Origin: Bin5 sp009843665
GTDB lineage: Bacteria > Chloroflexota > Anaerolineae > Caldilineales > Caldilineaceae
DNA length: 64,000 nucleotides
NCBI GenBank assembly: GCA_965220285.1
Contig: OZ244818.1
Span: forward strand, 1,116,001-1,180,000
Direction: 5' to 3'
A program made the translations under genes and the position numbers. How positions within the stretch are numbered: position 1 is the stretch's first letter; each line of letters starts with the position of its first letter. The notes beneath the pieces were generated by a model. That model was not told the origin of the DNA, did no database searches, and worked only from the letters and a program-made list of their open reading frames with translations. Below are positions 41,525-51,073 of this stretch, piece by piece.

Positions 41525-43045
41525 TTCACGTTGCACTCAGCGGCCGCAGAAAGACTGGCGTCCGTCCAAATTCACTCGCGGGCTTCTCTAACTGGCTTCC
41601 TGAGCGCGAGGGCAGGCTATCAGCGCTATCTGTGTGTCCTGATACTGCTGGGAATCGGTCTGCGCCTGGTTATGCTGGACCGCTTTCGATTTCATCAGGA
41701 TGAAGCGCTCTACAGTTATTGGGCGCTGCGCTTTCTTCACGATGATCCCCAGTTTCTCGAGCAGTGGATAGACAAACCGCCGTTGTTCATTTGGCTGCTT
41801 GCGTACTGGTTCCAGGTATTTGGCGCATCTGAGGCCAGCGCACGGCTTCTGAACATCGGCATCAGCATTCTTACGATCCCGATCGTCGCAACTATAGCAA
41901 AGCGAGCTTGGTCGCCGGCTGCCGGCTTGGTGGCAGCGACCGTGTTTGCCCTGAATCCGTTTGCAATCAGCTACAGCCCGACGGCGTTCACCGATCCCTT
42001 GCTGGTGCTGGCCGGCGTCTGTTCGCTCTTCGCCGCACAGAGTTCGCGACCTTTTTTGGCCGGACTTTGCCTGGGCGCGGCGGTAATGACCAAACAGCAG
42101 GGGATCTTCTTTGTGCCGTTGACGCTGGCAGTCCTGATTGCGGGGAACCCGAGAGCCAAAGCGATGGCGGCAGCGGGCCTGCGCCTCGCCGGTGGGGTGG
42201 CCCTGGCGGTTCTGCCGATATTGTATTGGGACAGCCTGCGTTGGGCCGTGGCGCCTTCGCCCTGGGACCTGGGCGTGCGCAACTATAGTGCGATTGAGCT
42301 TCTCCCGGTGGAGGAGTGGACGGGCCGCATCGTGCGCATCGCCGACCTGCTCTGGTACCTGACCGCCAGTAATATCGTCTGGATAGTTCTGGCGGCTACG
42401 ACTGTGCTGGCGGCAGCGTATGTGCCTCAGACAGAATTGGCTCTGTCACAGCGAAATTCAGCGTTTGTGGTCCTTCTGGGCGGATGGACCGGCATGTTCC
42501 TGGGTATCCACGCTATTTTCAGTCTTCCCGTTTGGGACCGCTATTTCCTGCCGCTTGCGCCGGTCTTCGCCATCCTCTGCGGATGGCTGGGAGCGAGGAT
42601 ACTGACTTCCGATTCCAGCCTGTGGAGACAGTCATTTGTCGGGCTCTGGCTTGTGCTGTTGCTGCCGGGAGGCGTGCAGGCGGCCAAGGGGGAATTCCCG
42701 ATAGGGGGCGATCACGGCGCATATGACGGCCTGCGGGAGGCATCAACTTGGCTGGATAACAACAGCCCACCGGGGGCCGTGCTATATCACCAGGGGCTGG
42801 GCTGGCATTTTCAGTTCTATTTCTACGAGAATCCCCGGGATTACGCAGTGCGTTGGGTGGCAAGCCCGGTCGCCCTGGCGGACGATGCCGCCAAGAGACC
42901 GCGGAGCGCCAGGTTTGTCATCGCGCCTGCCTGGCAGCCGTTGAGGAACCTTGATCCTCAACTGGCCGCCCGCGAGTTGGAGCTGGTGCAGAGGACTAAA
43001 GCAGGGAATTTCACAGTTTACGAACTCATGCCGCGCCGACGTTGA
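41519..43045 (+). CDS. PMT/ArnT-like membrane glycosyltransferase
   Basis: Integral membrane protein of the dolichyl-phosphate-mannose-protein mannosyltransferase (PMT_2/ArnT) clan, about 508 residues from the GTG at 41519. A TTG at 41435 would add 28 residues, and the true start is unsettled. The acidic first loop D-R-F-R-F-H-Q-D-E-A-L-Y follows membrane segment 1. About 10-11 more segments follow, and a soluble C-terminal domain begins near residue 405 (AYDGLREASTWLDNN). Such enzymes move sugars from polyprenyl-phosphate to lipids or proteins outside the membrane. Substrate unknown. Confidence 0.8.
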   Translation: MHFTLHSAAAERLASVQIHSRASLTGFLSARAGYQRYLCVLILLGIGLRLVMLDRFRFHQDEALYSYWALRFLHDDPQFLEQWIDKPPLFIWLLAYWFQVFGASEASARLLNIGISILTIPIVATIAKRAWSPAAGLVAATVFALNPFAISYSPTAFTDPLLVLAGVCSLFAAQSSRPFLAGLCLGAAVMTKQQGIFFVPLTLAVLIAGNPRAKAMAAAGLRLAGGVALAVLPILYWDSLRWAVAPSPWDLGVRNYSAIELLPVEEWTGRIVRIADLLWYLTASNIVWIVLAATTVLAAAYVPQTELALSQRNSAFVVLLGGWTGMFLGIHAIFSLPVWDRYFLPLAPVFAILCGWLGARILTSDSSLWRQSFVGLWLVLLLPGGVQAAKGEFPIGGDHGAYDGLREASTWLDNNSPPGAVLYHQGLGWHFQFYFYENPRDYAVRWVASPVALADDAAKRPRSARFVIAPAWQPLRNLDPQLAARELELVQRTKAGNFTVYELMPRRR

Positions 43046-43136
43046 TCCGGTCACCGTCGACTACAGCCATTTGGACAACTGGTGGGCTTCGCAGGTGTAG
43101 GCACAGTGGTACAATCTTGTTAAGAGGAGAGATGAA

Positions 43137-44102
43137 ATGACAAGTGACAGAAGCCATTCCAGTTCTGGCGTCCTTTCCAGGGCGCAGGGCTGCCTGCTCG
43201 GCCAGCTGATCGGGGACTCTCTTGGAAGCTTGGTGGAATTCCAGTCCCCGGGAGAGATACTCTTCAATTATCCCGAAGGTGTGCTGGACATGGCAGACGG
43301 CGGCACTTGGAACACGCTTGCCGGCCAGCCTACCGATGACTCAGAAATGGCGCTATTGCTGGCGCGATCACTCGTATCTCATGGGACGTTCGAAAAAAAG
43401 GAAGCGGAAAAGGCCTACGTGTTCTGGCTTGAGTCCAATCCTTTCGACATCGGCAATACAATATTAAGCGGCCTGACCGGACGGCGTAGTCCGGACAGCC
43501 AAGCCAACGGGGCAATGATGCGGATCAGTCCGTTGGGAATATTTGGCGCTAACTACACGTTGGACCAGGTGGCGGAATGGGCGCGGCAGGACGCCGCCAT
43601 CACCCACATCCATCGCGTCTGCCAGGAGGCCAATGCGCTCTTCGCGATGGCGATCGCGCACGAAGTGCGTACAGGAATCAGTGCAGACAGCCTGTATCGG
43701 GAAATCACTGGGTGGGCGGAGGAGATGGGCGTCGACGACAGGTTGAAAGAGGCGATCACCGCGGCTGCCGACTCTCCTCCAGACAATTTCATGCGCTTCC
43801 AAGGGTGGGTATTGATCGCCTTCCGCAACGCCCTTTGGCAGCTTCTGAACGCAGAAAGCGTCGAGGAGGGAATCATAGACACGGTCATGCAGGGGGGTGA
43901 TACCGACACAAACGCGGCGATCTGCGGTGCACTCCTGGGCGCTGTTTATGGACGGGAAGCAATCCCCGAACGGTGGATCGAAACGATTCAGAATTGCCGA
44001 CCGCAGGCAGGGACGCCGGGCGTGCGTAAGCCCAGGCCCGAAGTCTTCTGGCCCGCGGATGTACTGGAACTGGCCGAGAAGCTGGTTACTCAGACTGATT
44101 GA
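43137..44102 (+). CDS. ADP-ribosylglycohydrolase family protein
   Basis: 321 residues, all-helical family that removes ADP-ribose from proteins or small molecules (DraG-like). Metal-binding sites are T-D-D-S-E-M-A (about residues 65-71) and G-D-T-D-T-N-A-A (about 257-264). The start GCLLGQLIGDSLGSLVEF is also typical. GAGGAGAG lies just before the ATG. No DraT partner is near. The downstream neighbours suggest a link to small-molecule breakdown instead. Confidence 0.92.
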   Translation: MTSDRSHSSSGVLSRAQGCLLGQLIGDSLGSLVEFQSPGEILFNYPEGVLDMADGGTWNTLAGQPTDDSEMALLLARSLVSHGTFEKKEAEKAYVFWLESNPFDIGNTILSGLTGRRSPDSQANGAMMRISPLGIFGANYTLDQVAEWARQDAAITHIHRVCQEANALFAMAIAHEVRTGISADSLYREITGWAEEMGVDDRLKEAITAAADSPPDNFMRFQGWVLIAFRNALWQLLNAESVEEGIIDTVMQGGDTDTNAAICGALLGAVYGREAIPERWIETIQNCRPQAGTPGVRKPRPEVFWPADVLELAEKLVTQTD

Positions 44103-44146
44103 CTCTTGTCTGAATCGAGGCCATAGGGAAAAGAGGTTGGGCAGTT

Positions 44147-45154
44147 ATGATAGACGCGATGAGCCGAGCGTCGTTGTGGTCACCTTCCCTGGAAGAATTG
44201 AATCAAGTCATTCGGGAGGGATTGCAAGCCAATTACGCCAAAGTCGATGTTGAAGTGGTCGAATGCCCCGACCTGCGTGCTCTGGGATGCGCCAGCCCCG
44301 GCTTGGGCGGGTCCACTGTTCTGTTGGAAGTGGGCGGGGAACCGTACGCCCACAATCCCAAATACCGCCACGTCACCTTCGACATGGCGGAGATGGCGAG
44401 CGACTGCGGCCAGGCCGGAGGCACTGTCTTTGGTGCGGGCATGGCCTTTCCGGGCGTGTTGGACGGACACTGTGGCGAGGTGATCGCCACGTTGCAGGCG
44501 GGCGGGGTCAACAGGTCCAAGGTCGCCCGCGTTGGGACGGAGCAAGAGTGCATCGTTGAGCCCTATGCGTCAACGCGCCACAGCGGGCTGTCCAATCTCT
44601 TTCTGTCGGAGGGCCGGCCGGGCCCTGTGCTAAAGGTCAGCGTGGAGCGGAGGACCGGCAACGAGCGCTCGTTCACACAGGCGTTGCGCAAAAGTCTGCA
44701 AACCCATCCGGATGTTGGCGGGGAGGGCGCGCCCCCCGGAGCCCGGCAGGTGGGGATGGGCGGCGTCTTTGTGATCGAGGCCGGTCAGATTCGCTCACAC
44801 GTCATGCCGGATTACGAATGCATCGCCCACCGGTACTACGACACGGATTCTGAGGAAGTCGTTGCCGACTTTCTTCAGTTCTACGAGCACATGGGGCCCG
44901 ACCTGCTCTGCTTCGCCGTATTCTGGACGGGGGACCCCACCGGAGGGCGCCTGCACTTGCGGGACTCGGGGGAACATACTCACTTTTTCCACATGGGAAA
45001 CCTGAATCAGGCCGGCCACTATCACTTTGATGTCAGCCCCGATACCATTCGTTATACGGGATACTTCAACGTCGCGGCGGAACTGGTTCGCATCGGCGAC
45101 ATTTATGCGGAACTCGAACGGCAGTCAAATCACACCGACGAGGAACAGACATGA
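44147..45154 (+). CDS. DUF1907 (C11orf54/PTD012-like) putative hydrolase
   Basis: 335 residues, related to the vertebrate C11orf54 protein, a zinc-binding ester hydrolase-like fold. The metal-site region S-G-E-H-T-H-F-F-H-M-G and the following G-H-Y-H-F-D (about residues 278-300) carry the His cluster. Earlier conserved blocks are present (L-G-G-S-T-V-L-L-E-V-G, A-G-M-A-F-P-G-V-L-D). Bacterial members are little studied. It overlaps the next gene by 4 bases (ATGA), so it should be made together with the enolase-superfamily enzyme. Confidence 0.8.
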   Translation: MIDAMSRASLWSPSLEELNQVIREGLQANYAKVDVEVVECPDLRALGCASPGLGGSTVLLEVGGEPYAHNPKYRHVTFDMAEMASDCGQAGGTVFGAGMAFPGVLDGHCGEVIATLQAGGVNRSKVARVGTEQECIVEPYASTRHSGLSNLFLSEGRPGPVLKVSVERRTGNERSFTQALRKSLQTHPDVGGEGAPPGARQVGMGGVFVIEAGQIRSHVMPDYECIAHRYYDTDSEEVVADFLQFYEHMGPDLLCFAVFWTGDPTGGRLHLRDSGEHTHFFHMGNLNQAGHYHFDVSPDTIRYTGYFNVAAELVRIGDIYAELERQSNHTDEEQT

Positions 45155-46263
45155 AGATCACAGAGGTACGAGCGACGGGTCTGCGCGGCGCGACCCCGGA
45201 GGGCGGCTGGAGCGAGGAGTTGAAGGAGGAAGACTGCGTCCACACGCTTGTTTTTGTCGAGACGGATGAAGGCGTCACAGGCTACGGTTCCGTCTTCACC
45301 AACGACGGCCTCGTTTTGGCCGCACTGGAGGTGTTGCGCCCGCTCCTGATCGGTCAATCCGCGATCGAGCCGGAAAGGGTGAGTGAGTGGCTGCACCAGA
45401 ACACGTTTTGGATGGGACGCGGCGGCACCATCACGCACACGATTAGCGGAATTGACATCGCGATGTGGGACATTCTGGGCAAGGTCACGGGACAGCCGGT
45501 CGGCCGCCTGCTGGGAGGGCGTTACAGGGAACGGGTCCGTCCCTATGCCTCTCTGCTGATGGATCAGCCGGCCCCGCTGCGCGACGAACTGCAGATGTGG
45601 AAGGAGCAGGGGTTCCGCGCCTTCAAGATGGGGTGGGGGCCTTTTGGTCGTGTCAGTGACGAACTGGATGAGGAGATCGTGGCCACTGCCCGCGAGGTTG
45701 TCGGGGACGACAACCAGTTGATGGTGGACGCCGGCGGCAGCGACGCCCACTGGCAGGGCCGCTATACGTGGGCGCTGCGATGTGCCGGGATGCTGGCCGA
45801 CTACGGCGTGGACTGGTTTGAGGAGCCGCTGCGTCCCGATGACCTGGAAGACTTTATCCATCTGCGCCGTAACACGACGGTCCCCATAACCGGCGGCGAG
45901 GTCCTGACGCGGCGCCAGTCCTTCATCCCCTTTCTACAGCAGGGCGCCTTCGACATCGTCCAGCCTGATGTCGCCAAGGTCGGCGGGATCAGTGAGGAGC
46001 GCCGCATCGGCTGGATGGCGCAAGAGAACGGTGTACGCATGATCCCGCACGGTTGGAACACGGCCTTGGGGCTGGCGGCCGACCTGCAGCTGGCCTCGGC
46101 GCTCGCCGATACCGATCTGGTGGAGTATAAGACCGGTTCGCCCTATATCGACGAGATCGTAGCCGGCGGCTGGCAACTGGATGAGGAGGGCATGTTGCCG
46201 ATTCCCGATGGGCCGGGCCTGGGAATCGAGTTGGATATGGACGCGGTGGCGCGCTACTCCTGA
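45151..46263 (+). CDS. Enolase-superfamily dehydratase/racemase
   Basis: Mandelate racemase/muconate lactonizing enzyme-like protein, 370 residues. Base Lys is in F-K-M-G-W-G (about residue 157), metal ligands are D in M-V-D-A-G-G (about 193), E in F-E-E-P-L (about 225) and E in G-G-E-V-L (about 249), and His is in M-I-P-H-G-W-N (about 300). It differs from the gene at 30169 (K-M-G in place of K-F-R), so it is not a recent duplicate. It is coupled to the DUF1907 gene by an ATGA overlap. Confidence 0.9.
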   Translation: MKITEVRATGLRGATPEGGWSEELKEEDCVHTLVFVETDEGVTGYGSVFTNDGLVLAALEVLRPLLIGQSAIEPERVSEWLHQNTFWMGRGGTITHTISGIDIAMWDILGKVTGQPVGRLLGGRYRERVRPYASLLMDQPAPLRDELQMWKEQGFRAFKMGWGPFGRVSDELDEEIVATAREVVGDDNQLMVDAGGSDAHWQGRYTWALRCAGMLADYGVDWFEEPLRPDDLEDFIHLRRNTTVPITGGEVLTRRQSFIPFLQQGAFDIVQPDVAKVGGISEERRIGWMAQENGVRMIPHGWNTALGLAADLQLASALADTDLVEYKTGSPYIDEIVAGGWQLDEEGMLPIPDGPGLGIELDMDAVARYS

Positions 46264-46291
46264 TCGAAGTCGCATTCAAGCGACTGCCGTC

Positions 46292-47596
46292 TTAGACAGC
46301 CGGCCGAGTGCGCCAGACCCGCAATTGCTTTTTGCCCAGGATGAGCCACCAGAGTGTCGCTGTCTCGGAGGTGAAGCCGGCAAGCAGCGCAGCCACCCCG
46401 AGGGTCGCGCCTTGTACTCCCAACAGCGGCAGGACCAGCAGGGCGATGAGAATAGCGCCGGTACGCATCGGCGCGCCAACTGCCATAGGTCGTGTGTCGC
46501 GCTCCATAAAGGCGATGCTGTGGAAATAGGCGCGGTGTACGACAACGAATGGAAAGAATGTGTAGATCTGGAGGGGCACTCGACTGAGTTCGGCCAGGGC
46601 GGGCGTTATTCCGATGACCTGCTCCAGAAGGACGGTCCGCAGCGGTGTCCAGAAGAGCAGTAGGCAGATGGCGGAGGCAGCAAGTCCGCACCAGTAGGCG
46701 TAGCGAAGAAAGGGACGATAGGACTGCAGCTCGGCGTAGAATGGGGGCACGAGCGCGCGCAGCTCGTTCAGCCAGCGGTAGGTCCACTGTCCAAGCGTAT
46801 AGGCCACAGTCAGCGCCGCCATCGCTTCTGCGCCGTAAGCGCCTCGCACGACGAACAGATTGATGAGCGGGCGGCTGGATTCCTGCATGAAATTCATGAG
46901 CGCAATCGGCCAGGTAAAGCGGAAGAAGGCAGCATAGGTGATAGGGGGGCGATCGAGCGCGTCCGGGAGGCGGCCGAAGAAGCGCCAGAGATAGAAGACG
47001 ACTGTGATAGACTCGGTGAGCGTTGACGCGTAGAGTACGAGGATCGGCAGCCAGATCGGCCTGGCTCGAATCGCGTCGACCTGGAGAAGGGCAACGACAG
47101 CCGCGAGCCCGGCGGCAACGCTCAAGGCGGTGGCTACGCTGATTTTGCCGGTCTGCTTGCCGCGGGTCAGGACGCCCATGCCGAGTTGTGTTATACCCCG
47201 CAGCAGGGGCATCGGCAGCAGCGACAGCATCATGACCCGTACCCGTTCGCTTGTCTCCGCATCGACAGCGTGCAGGCCTTCGAGCAGATGGCGGCTGATG
47301 GTCGTGCCACCAAGAAGCCACTGCACTGCCACCATGATCAGCGCCAGGCCACTTACATAGAACAAGCCCCGCCAGAAGTCTCGCTTGTCCTCCACCAATA
47401 CCATCCCGGCATAGCGAAGTTGCGCCAGTGGGCTGGATAGAGACGTAACCAGTCCCCAGGCCAGTCCAAAGGCGGCGAGTACTCGGATGGCGTCGGGCAT
47501 ACGTGCCATCCCCGCGTTGATACTCTGCGCGCCGAATTCAAAGATGAGGATTGTCAGTACCAGGGGCAGCAGGAATCGAGTAAAGCGCAGGTACAT
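46292..47596 (-). CDS. Flippase-like polytopic membrane protein (MATE/MOP type)
   Basis: About 434 residues from the ATG at 47596, and an upstream in-frame start at 47683 gives a poor N-terminus. It has roughly 12 hydrophobic segments (first FLLPLVLTILIFEFGAQSIN, later MAALTVAYTLGQWTYRWLNE and ILIALLVLPLLGVQGATLGV). The even spacing and internal twofold pattern fit MOP-superfamily exporters such as polysaccharide or lipid-linked sugar flippases. Cargo unknown. It converges with the enolase-superfamily gene. Confidence 0.65.
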   Translation of the reverse strand: MYLRFTRFLLPLVLTILIFEFGAQSINAGMARMPDAIRVLAAFGLAWGLVTSLSSPLAQLRYAGMVLVEDKRDFWRGLFYVSGLALIMVAVQWLLGGTTISRHLLEGLHAVDAETSERVRVMMLSLLPMPLLRGITQLGMGVLTRGKQTGKISVATALSVAAGLAAVVALLQVDAIRARPIWLPILVLYASTLTESITVVFYLWRFFGRLPDALDRPPITYAAFFRFTWPIALMNFMQESSRPLINLFVVRGAYGAEAMAALTVAYTLGQWTYRWLNELRALVPPFYAELQSYRPFLRYAYWCGLAASAICLLLFWTPLRTVLLEQVIGITPALAELSRVPLQIYTFFPFVVVHRAYFHSIAFMERDTRPMAVGAPMRTGAILIALLVLPLLGVQGATLGVAALLAGFTSETATLWWLILGKKQLRVWRTRPAV

Positions 47597-48555
47597 GAAG
47601 CGATGGTCAAACGGTGTATTGGGCGTAGAGGCTGACTTAAGGACCCTTCCGCCGCAGCTCGTCCTGTGAGTGTGACATGGCAAGGGCAGCCACAGAGATT
47701 ATCACACAGGGCCACAGTGCGCGCAATGGAATTAGTAAGGAAGGGGAAACACTCCGTCATAGTACGTCGTAGTACGTCGATACCCGCCCTGATCCGAGGC
47801 AATTGCATCGAGTTGAGAAAGAGTCTCGTAAAGCTTGCAGATTCGGGTAGAGGGCCCTTGTGGGCTTAATTCATGTGCTATAATGGCGTCCGACTTGAGA
47901 TCTGTTTGCTCTGGCTTTGAGAAGCCACGACTCACGCCAAAAGAATATCTGAAAGTGAAGGAGGGGCGCAATAAGTCAATAAATTGCCCATGAACTGTCT
48001 GCCCATATGCCATCAATTGCGACAAGGAAACGACTGCAAAGTCAGGCAAATGAGTCAAAAAAAAATGAAAATCCCACGACTTACCACGACTTGACTCGAC
48101 TTACCACGACTTGACTCGACTTACCACGACTTGACTCGACTTACCACGACTTGACTCGCCCGAAACCTGGGCAATTGCAACAGATTCGGATCGACCTTGT
48201 GAGGCTGCCCGAATCGGCTGGGAGAAAGGTCTGCGAAAGCAAGACAAGAGTCCCCAAAAGAAGGGAACTGCCCTGCCCTGGATCGACTTAGACCGACTTG
48301 ACCCAGGATAATCACATCGAATTGATTCAAGACCTCGGAAGGCCGCCAGAGTCGGGTAAGTACCCTTTGTAGGGAGGCCTGCGTGGACGATTCTGGCGTC
48401 TGGACTTAGATGCTTTTGCCCTGGTCCTCTCGTCCCTCGTCCCCTCGCCCAGATGCATTGACAACCGCCTATGCCTATGCAACAATCAAACTGAGATTCC
48501 AGGCATCGCAGGCTTCCATGGCCTCGATCTCTTCCTCTCTCATCACATTGGGACG
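47597..48555. other. Long non-coding stretch with tandem repeats
   Basis: About 960 bases with no convincing gene. It has a promoter-like TATAAT at 47879-47884 with TTGTGG at 47858-47863 (15-base spacer). It also has the 20-bp repeat array (48081-48160). Two loosely related blocks, about 47800-47868 and 48310-48378, share ATCGA and TCGGGTA landmarks. Confidence 0.55.
48081..48160. repeat. Four tandem copies of a 20-bp repeat
   Basis: The unit TTACCACGACTTGACTCGAC occurs four times with only the last two bases of the final copy changed. Each unit is itself two related 10-mers (TTACCACGAC and TTGACTCGAC). An A-run (48059-48065) lies just upstream and a partial unit (CCCACGAC) precedes it. Similar single ACTTGAC and CGACTT words occur near 47893 and 48287. 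Confidence 0.9.
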
Positions 48556-50163
48556 ATGATGAGCGTCAAGACACCAGATTGGGTAAAGCACACAGTTTTC
48601 TATCAGATCTTCCCGGACCGGTTCAGTCGCAGCCCCCGTTTGCAGCACCCTCCCGGAATCCAGTTCAAACCCTGGGGTGCACCGCCTTCGGAACAGGGCT
48701 TCCAGGGCGGCGATCTTCTGGGAATCGTGGACCGCCTGGACTATCTTGAGAATTTGGGTGTCAATGCACTCTACCTGAACCCGATCTTCAGCTCGGCCTC
48801 GAATCACCGTTACCATACCTTTGACTACATGACTATAGACCCGCTGTTGGGCGGGGATGCCGCGTTTCGCGAGTTGTTGGACCGGGCGCATGAGCGGGGC
48901 ATGCGGGTCGTAATTGACGGCGTCTTCAACCATTGCGGACGCGGCTTTTGGCCGTTCCACCACATCCTGGAAGCCGGCAAGAGATCCCCTTATTTTGATT
49001 GGTTCCGCGTCAAGGGCTGGCCCTTGCGCCCCTACCACAGTAACGAGCAACAACCCCACAATTACGCGGCCTGGTGGAATCTGCCCGCCCTCCCTAAGCT
49101 GAACACCGGCAATCCCGGCATGAGACGCTACCTACTTGAAGTAGCCCGTCACTGGATAAGGTTTGGCGCAGATGGTTGGCGGCTGGACGTACCGGAGGAA
49201 ATCGACGATCCGCCATTCTGGCAGGAGTTTCGCCGTGTGGTGAAGGAGTCCAATGCCGACGCCTACACAGTTGGGGAGATCTGGCATGAGGCCGAGGAAT
49301 GGCTGCAGGGCGACCGCTTTGACGCCGTGATGAACTATGTCCTGAGCCGAGCTGCCTACGGCTATTTCGGTGCGGAGACGGTGCCTCGGGACTACCGGCC
49401 CGGCGGCTATGCGATCGAGAGGCTGGATACGCTGGCGTTTGCAGCCGCGATTGAGCGGATGCTGGAACGCTATGACTGGCAAGTCGTGACCGCACAGTTC
49501 AACCTGTTGAACAGCCACGATACGGCGCGCAACCTGTGGGCTCTGGACGGAGATGCCAGCGGCGTGCGGCTATGCCTGCTGCTGCAGATGACGCTGCCCG
49601 GCGCGCCCTGCATCTATTACGGCGAAGAGATAGGCATGAATGGGGGCCCTGACCCGGGCTGCCGCGGGGCCTTCCCATGGGACGAGAAACAGAAGTGGGA
49701 TCGTGAAATGCTCGAATTCTACCGGCAGGCGATCGCGCTGCGGCACAGCCATCCAGCCCTGCGTACGGGCGCGTACAGAACCCTGGTCGCCGCCGGAGAC
49801 ATCTTCGGATTCAGCCGCTCGATGTGCGGCAATACTCGCTCTCCCGGCAAGGCAACTGAGAACGAGTGCCCCGATGATAACCGGCTGCTCGTACTGTTCA
49901 ACCGCTCGAAGTCAGAGGCGCGGTTGGCAGTACCTCTTGGCGGCGAGGGCAAGGAGGGGCAAACGGACGCTGCTTTGTCTCTGCCAACTTTTCAGGTGGT
50001 CTGGCCGCCAGGAGCTTCCGGCCAGACCTATTGCGCACGCAACGGTACCCTTTGGGACCTCACGATTCCGCCCAGGGAAGCGTTAATCCTTGAGAGTGCG
50101 GCCTCGTCCCAATCTGCTGTGTCGGAGGAGGCCTTCAGTGGAAACAGTCAAGGTAATTCTTAA
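48556..50163 (+). CDS. GH13 alpha-glycosidase (neopullulanase/maltodextrinase-like)
   Basis: Alpha-amylase-superfamily enzyme, 535 residues, without signal peptide. The (beta/alpha)8 motifs are I-D-G-V-F-N-H (about 120), G-W-R-L-D-V-P-E-E with the nucleophile Asp (about 210), V-G-E-I-W with the acid Glu (about 239) and L-L-N-S-H-D-T (about 316). The start V-F-Y-Q-I-F-P-D-R-F is typical of maltodextrin-cleaving GH13_20-like enzymes. It lacks the N-terminal CBM34 domain. Its 3' end overlaps the lipid kinase gene by 26 bases. Confidence 0.9.
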   Translation: MMSVKTPDWVKHTVFYQIFPDRFSRSPRLQHPPGIQFKPWGAPPSEQGFQGGDLLGIVDRLDYLENLGVNALYLNPIFSSASNHRYHTFDYMTIDPLLGGDAAFRELLDRAHERGMRVVIDGVFNHCGRGFWPFHHILEAGKRSPYFDWFRVKGWPLRPYHSNEQQPHNYAAWWNLPALPKLNTGNPGMRRYLLEVARHWIRFGADGWRLDVPEEIDDPPFWQEFRRVVKESNADAYTVGEIWHEAEEWLQGDRFDAVMNYVLSRAAYGYFGAETVPRDYRPGGYAIERLDTLAFAAAIERMLERYDWQVVTAQFNLLNSHDTARNLWALDGDASGVRLCLLLQMTLPGAPCIYYGEEIGMNGGPDPGCRGAFPWDEKQKWDREMLEFYRQAIALRHSHPALRTGAYRTLVAAGDIFGFSRSMCGNTRSPGKATENECPDDNRLLVLFNRSKSEARLAVPLGGEGKEGQTDAALSLPTFQVVWPPGASGQTYCARNGTLWDLTIPPREALILESAASSQSAVSEEAFSGNSQGNS

Positions 50164-51073
50164 CCCATACGCGGGGCGGGGACGCGGTGGAAAGGTAGCC
50201 GGCGAGATCGAGGCCGCGTTTCGCCGCGGCGACGTACCATTTGAGATAGTGGAAACTACGGCGCCGGGTGAGGCTGTCTCACTGGCTCGCAGCGCGCGGC
50301 TGGACGGTTACGCGATCGTGGCTGCCGCCGGCGGTGATGGGACCGTTCACGAAGTCGTTAACGGGATGGCGGAGGCGACGCCTGAAGATGAGGCAGTGCA
50401 AGGGTTGGCAGTCTTGCAGGCGGGCAGCGGCAACGACTTTGCCGACATGGCAGGGGTGCCTCGGGGGCTCGACGCAGCTGTACAAGCCATCCGCGAGGGC
50501 AATACGCGCGACGTCGACTTGGGCTTGGTCGAAGCCTTCGACGGACGCAACACTTTGCGGCGTTACTTCGACAACAATTTGGGCATGGGTTTTGAGGCGC
50601 AGGTGACGGTCGAAAGCCGCAAGATCAAGCGGTTGCGAGGGTTTACAATCTATCTGTGGGCGGCACTGCGAGCTTTGCGGGCCTATGACCAGCCCCACTT
50701 TGAGGTCAGTTGGATCGACGGCGATGGTAACAGTCGCAGCGCTGCCAAAGAGATGCTGCTGGTCAGCATCGGCAACTCGCGACGGACGGGCGGGGCCTTC
50801 TATCTGACGCCGGATGCGGTGATGGACGACGGTCTGCTCGACATGGCTTTTGCTGACGCGCTGTCGCAGTTAGCGATTCTGAACCTTCTGCCAAGAGCGA
50901 TGACAAGGACTGGACTGTATGGCCAGAAGACTGTGACTTTTAGTCGCCTGCGGTCCGCCAGTATCGCGGTGCGACAGCCCGTTCCCGTCCATACGGACGG
51001 CGAGATCTTGTCGAGTGAGATTGAAAGACTGACCGTCGAATTGCAGCCTGGCCGCCTGCAAGTAATCGTGTAA
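50138..51073 (+). CDS. Diacylglycerol kinase-family lipid kinase
   Basis: 311 residues from the GTG at 50138, which has GGAGGAG 7 bases upstream. A longer frame from 50090 would lie within the GH13 gene. The DAGK catalytic domain shows NPYAGRGRGGK (about 8-18), AAAGGDGTVHEVVNG (about 63-77) and LQAGSGNDFA (about 95-104). The C-terminal beta-sandwich has V-H-T-D-G-E-I (about 287). It likely phosphorylates diacylglycerol or a related lipid for phospholipid turnover. Overlap with GH13 suggests coupled translation. Confidence 0.92.
   Translation: METVKVILNPYAGRGRGGKVAGEIEAAFRRGDVPFEIVETTAPGEAVSLARSARLDGYAIVAAAGGDGTVHEVVNGMAEATPEDEAVQGLAVLQAGSGNDFADMAGVPRGLDAAVQAIREGNTRDVDLGLVEAFDGRNTLRRYFDNNLGMGFEAQVTVESRKIKRLRGFTIYLWAALRALRAYDQPHFEVSWIDGDGNSRSAAKEMLLVSIGNSRRTGGAFYLTPDAVMDDGLLDMAFADALSQLAILNLLPRAMTRTGLYGQKTVTFSRLRSASIAVRQPVPVHTDGEILSSEIERLTVELQPGRLQVIV

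Noticed and set aside
46254..47321. 355-codon minus-strand frame inside the flippase-like gene region
   Set aside because: It is very rich in Arg, Ala and Pro without membrane or domain pattern. The neighbouring frame (46292-47596) has clear membrane helices.
48081..48160. CRISPR array
   Set aside because: The repeats are directly abutting with no spacers and no cas gene is near.
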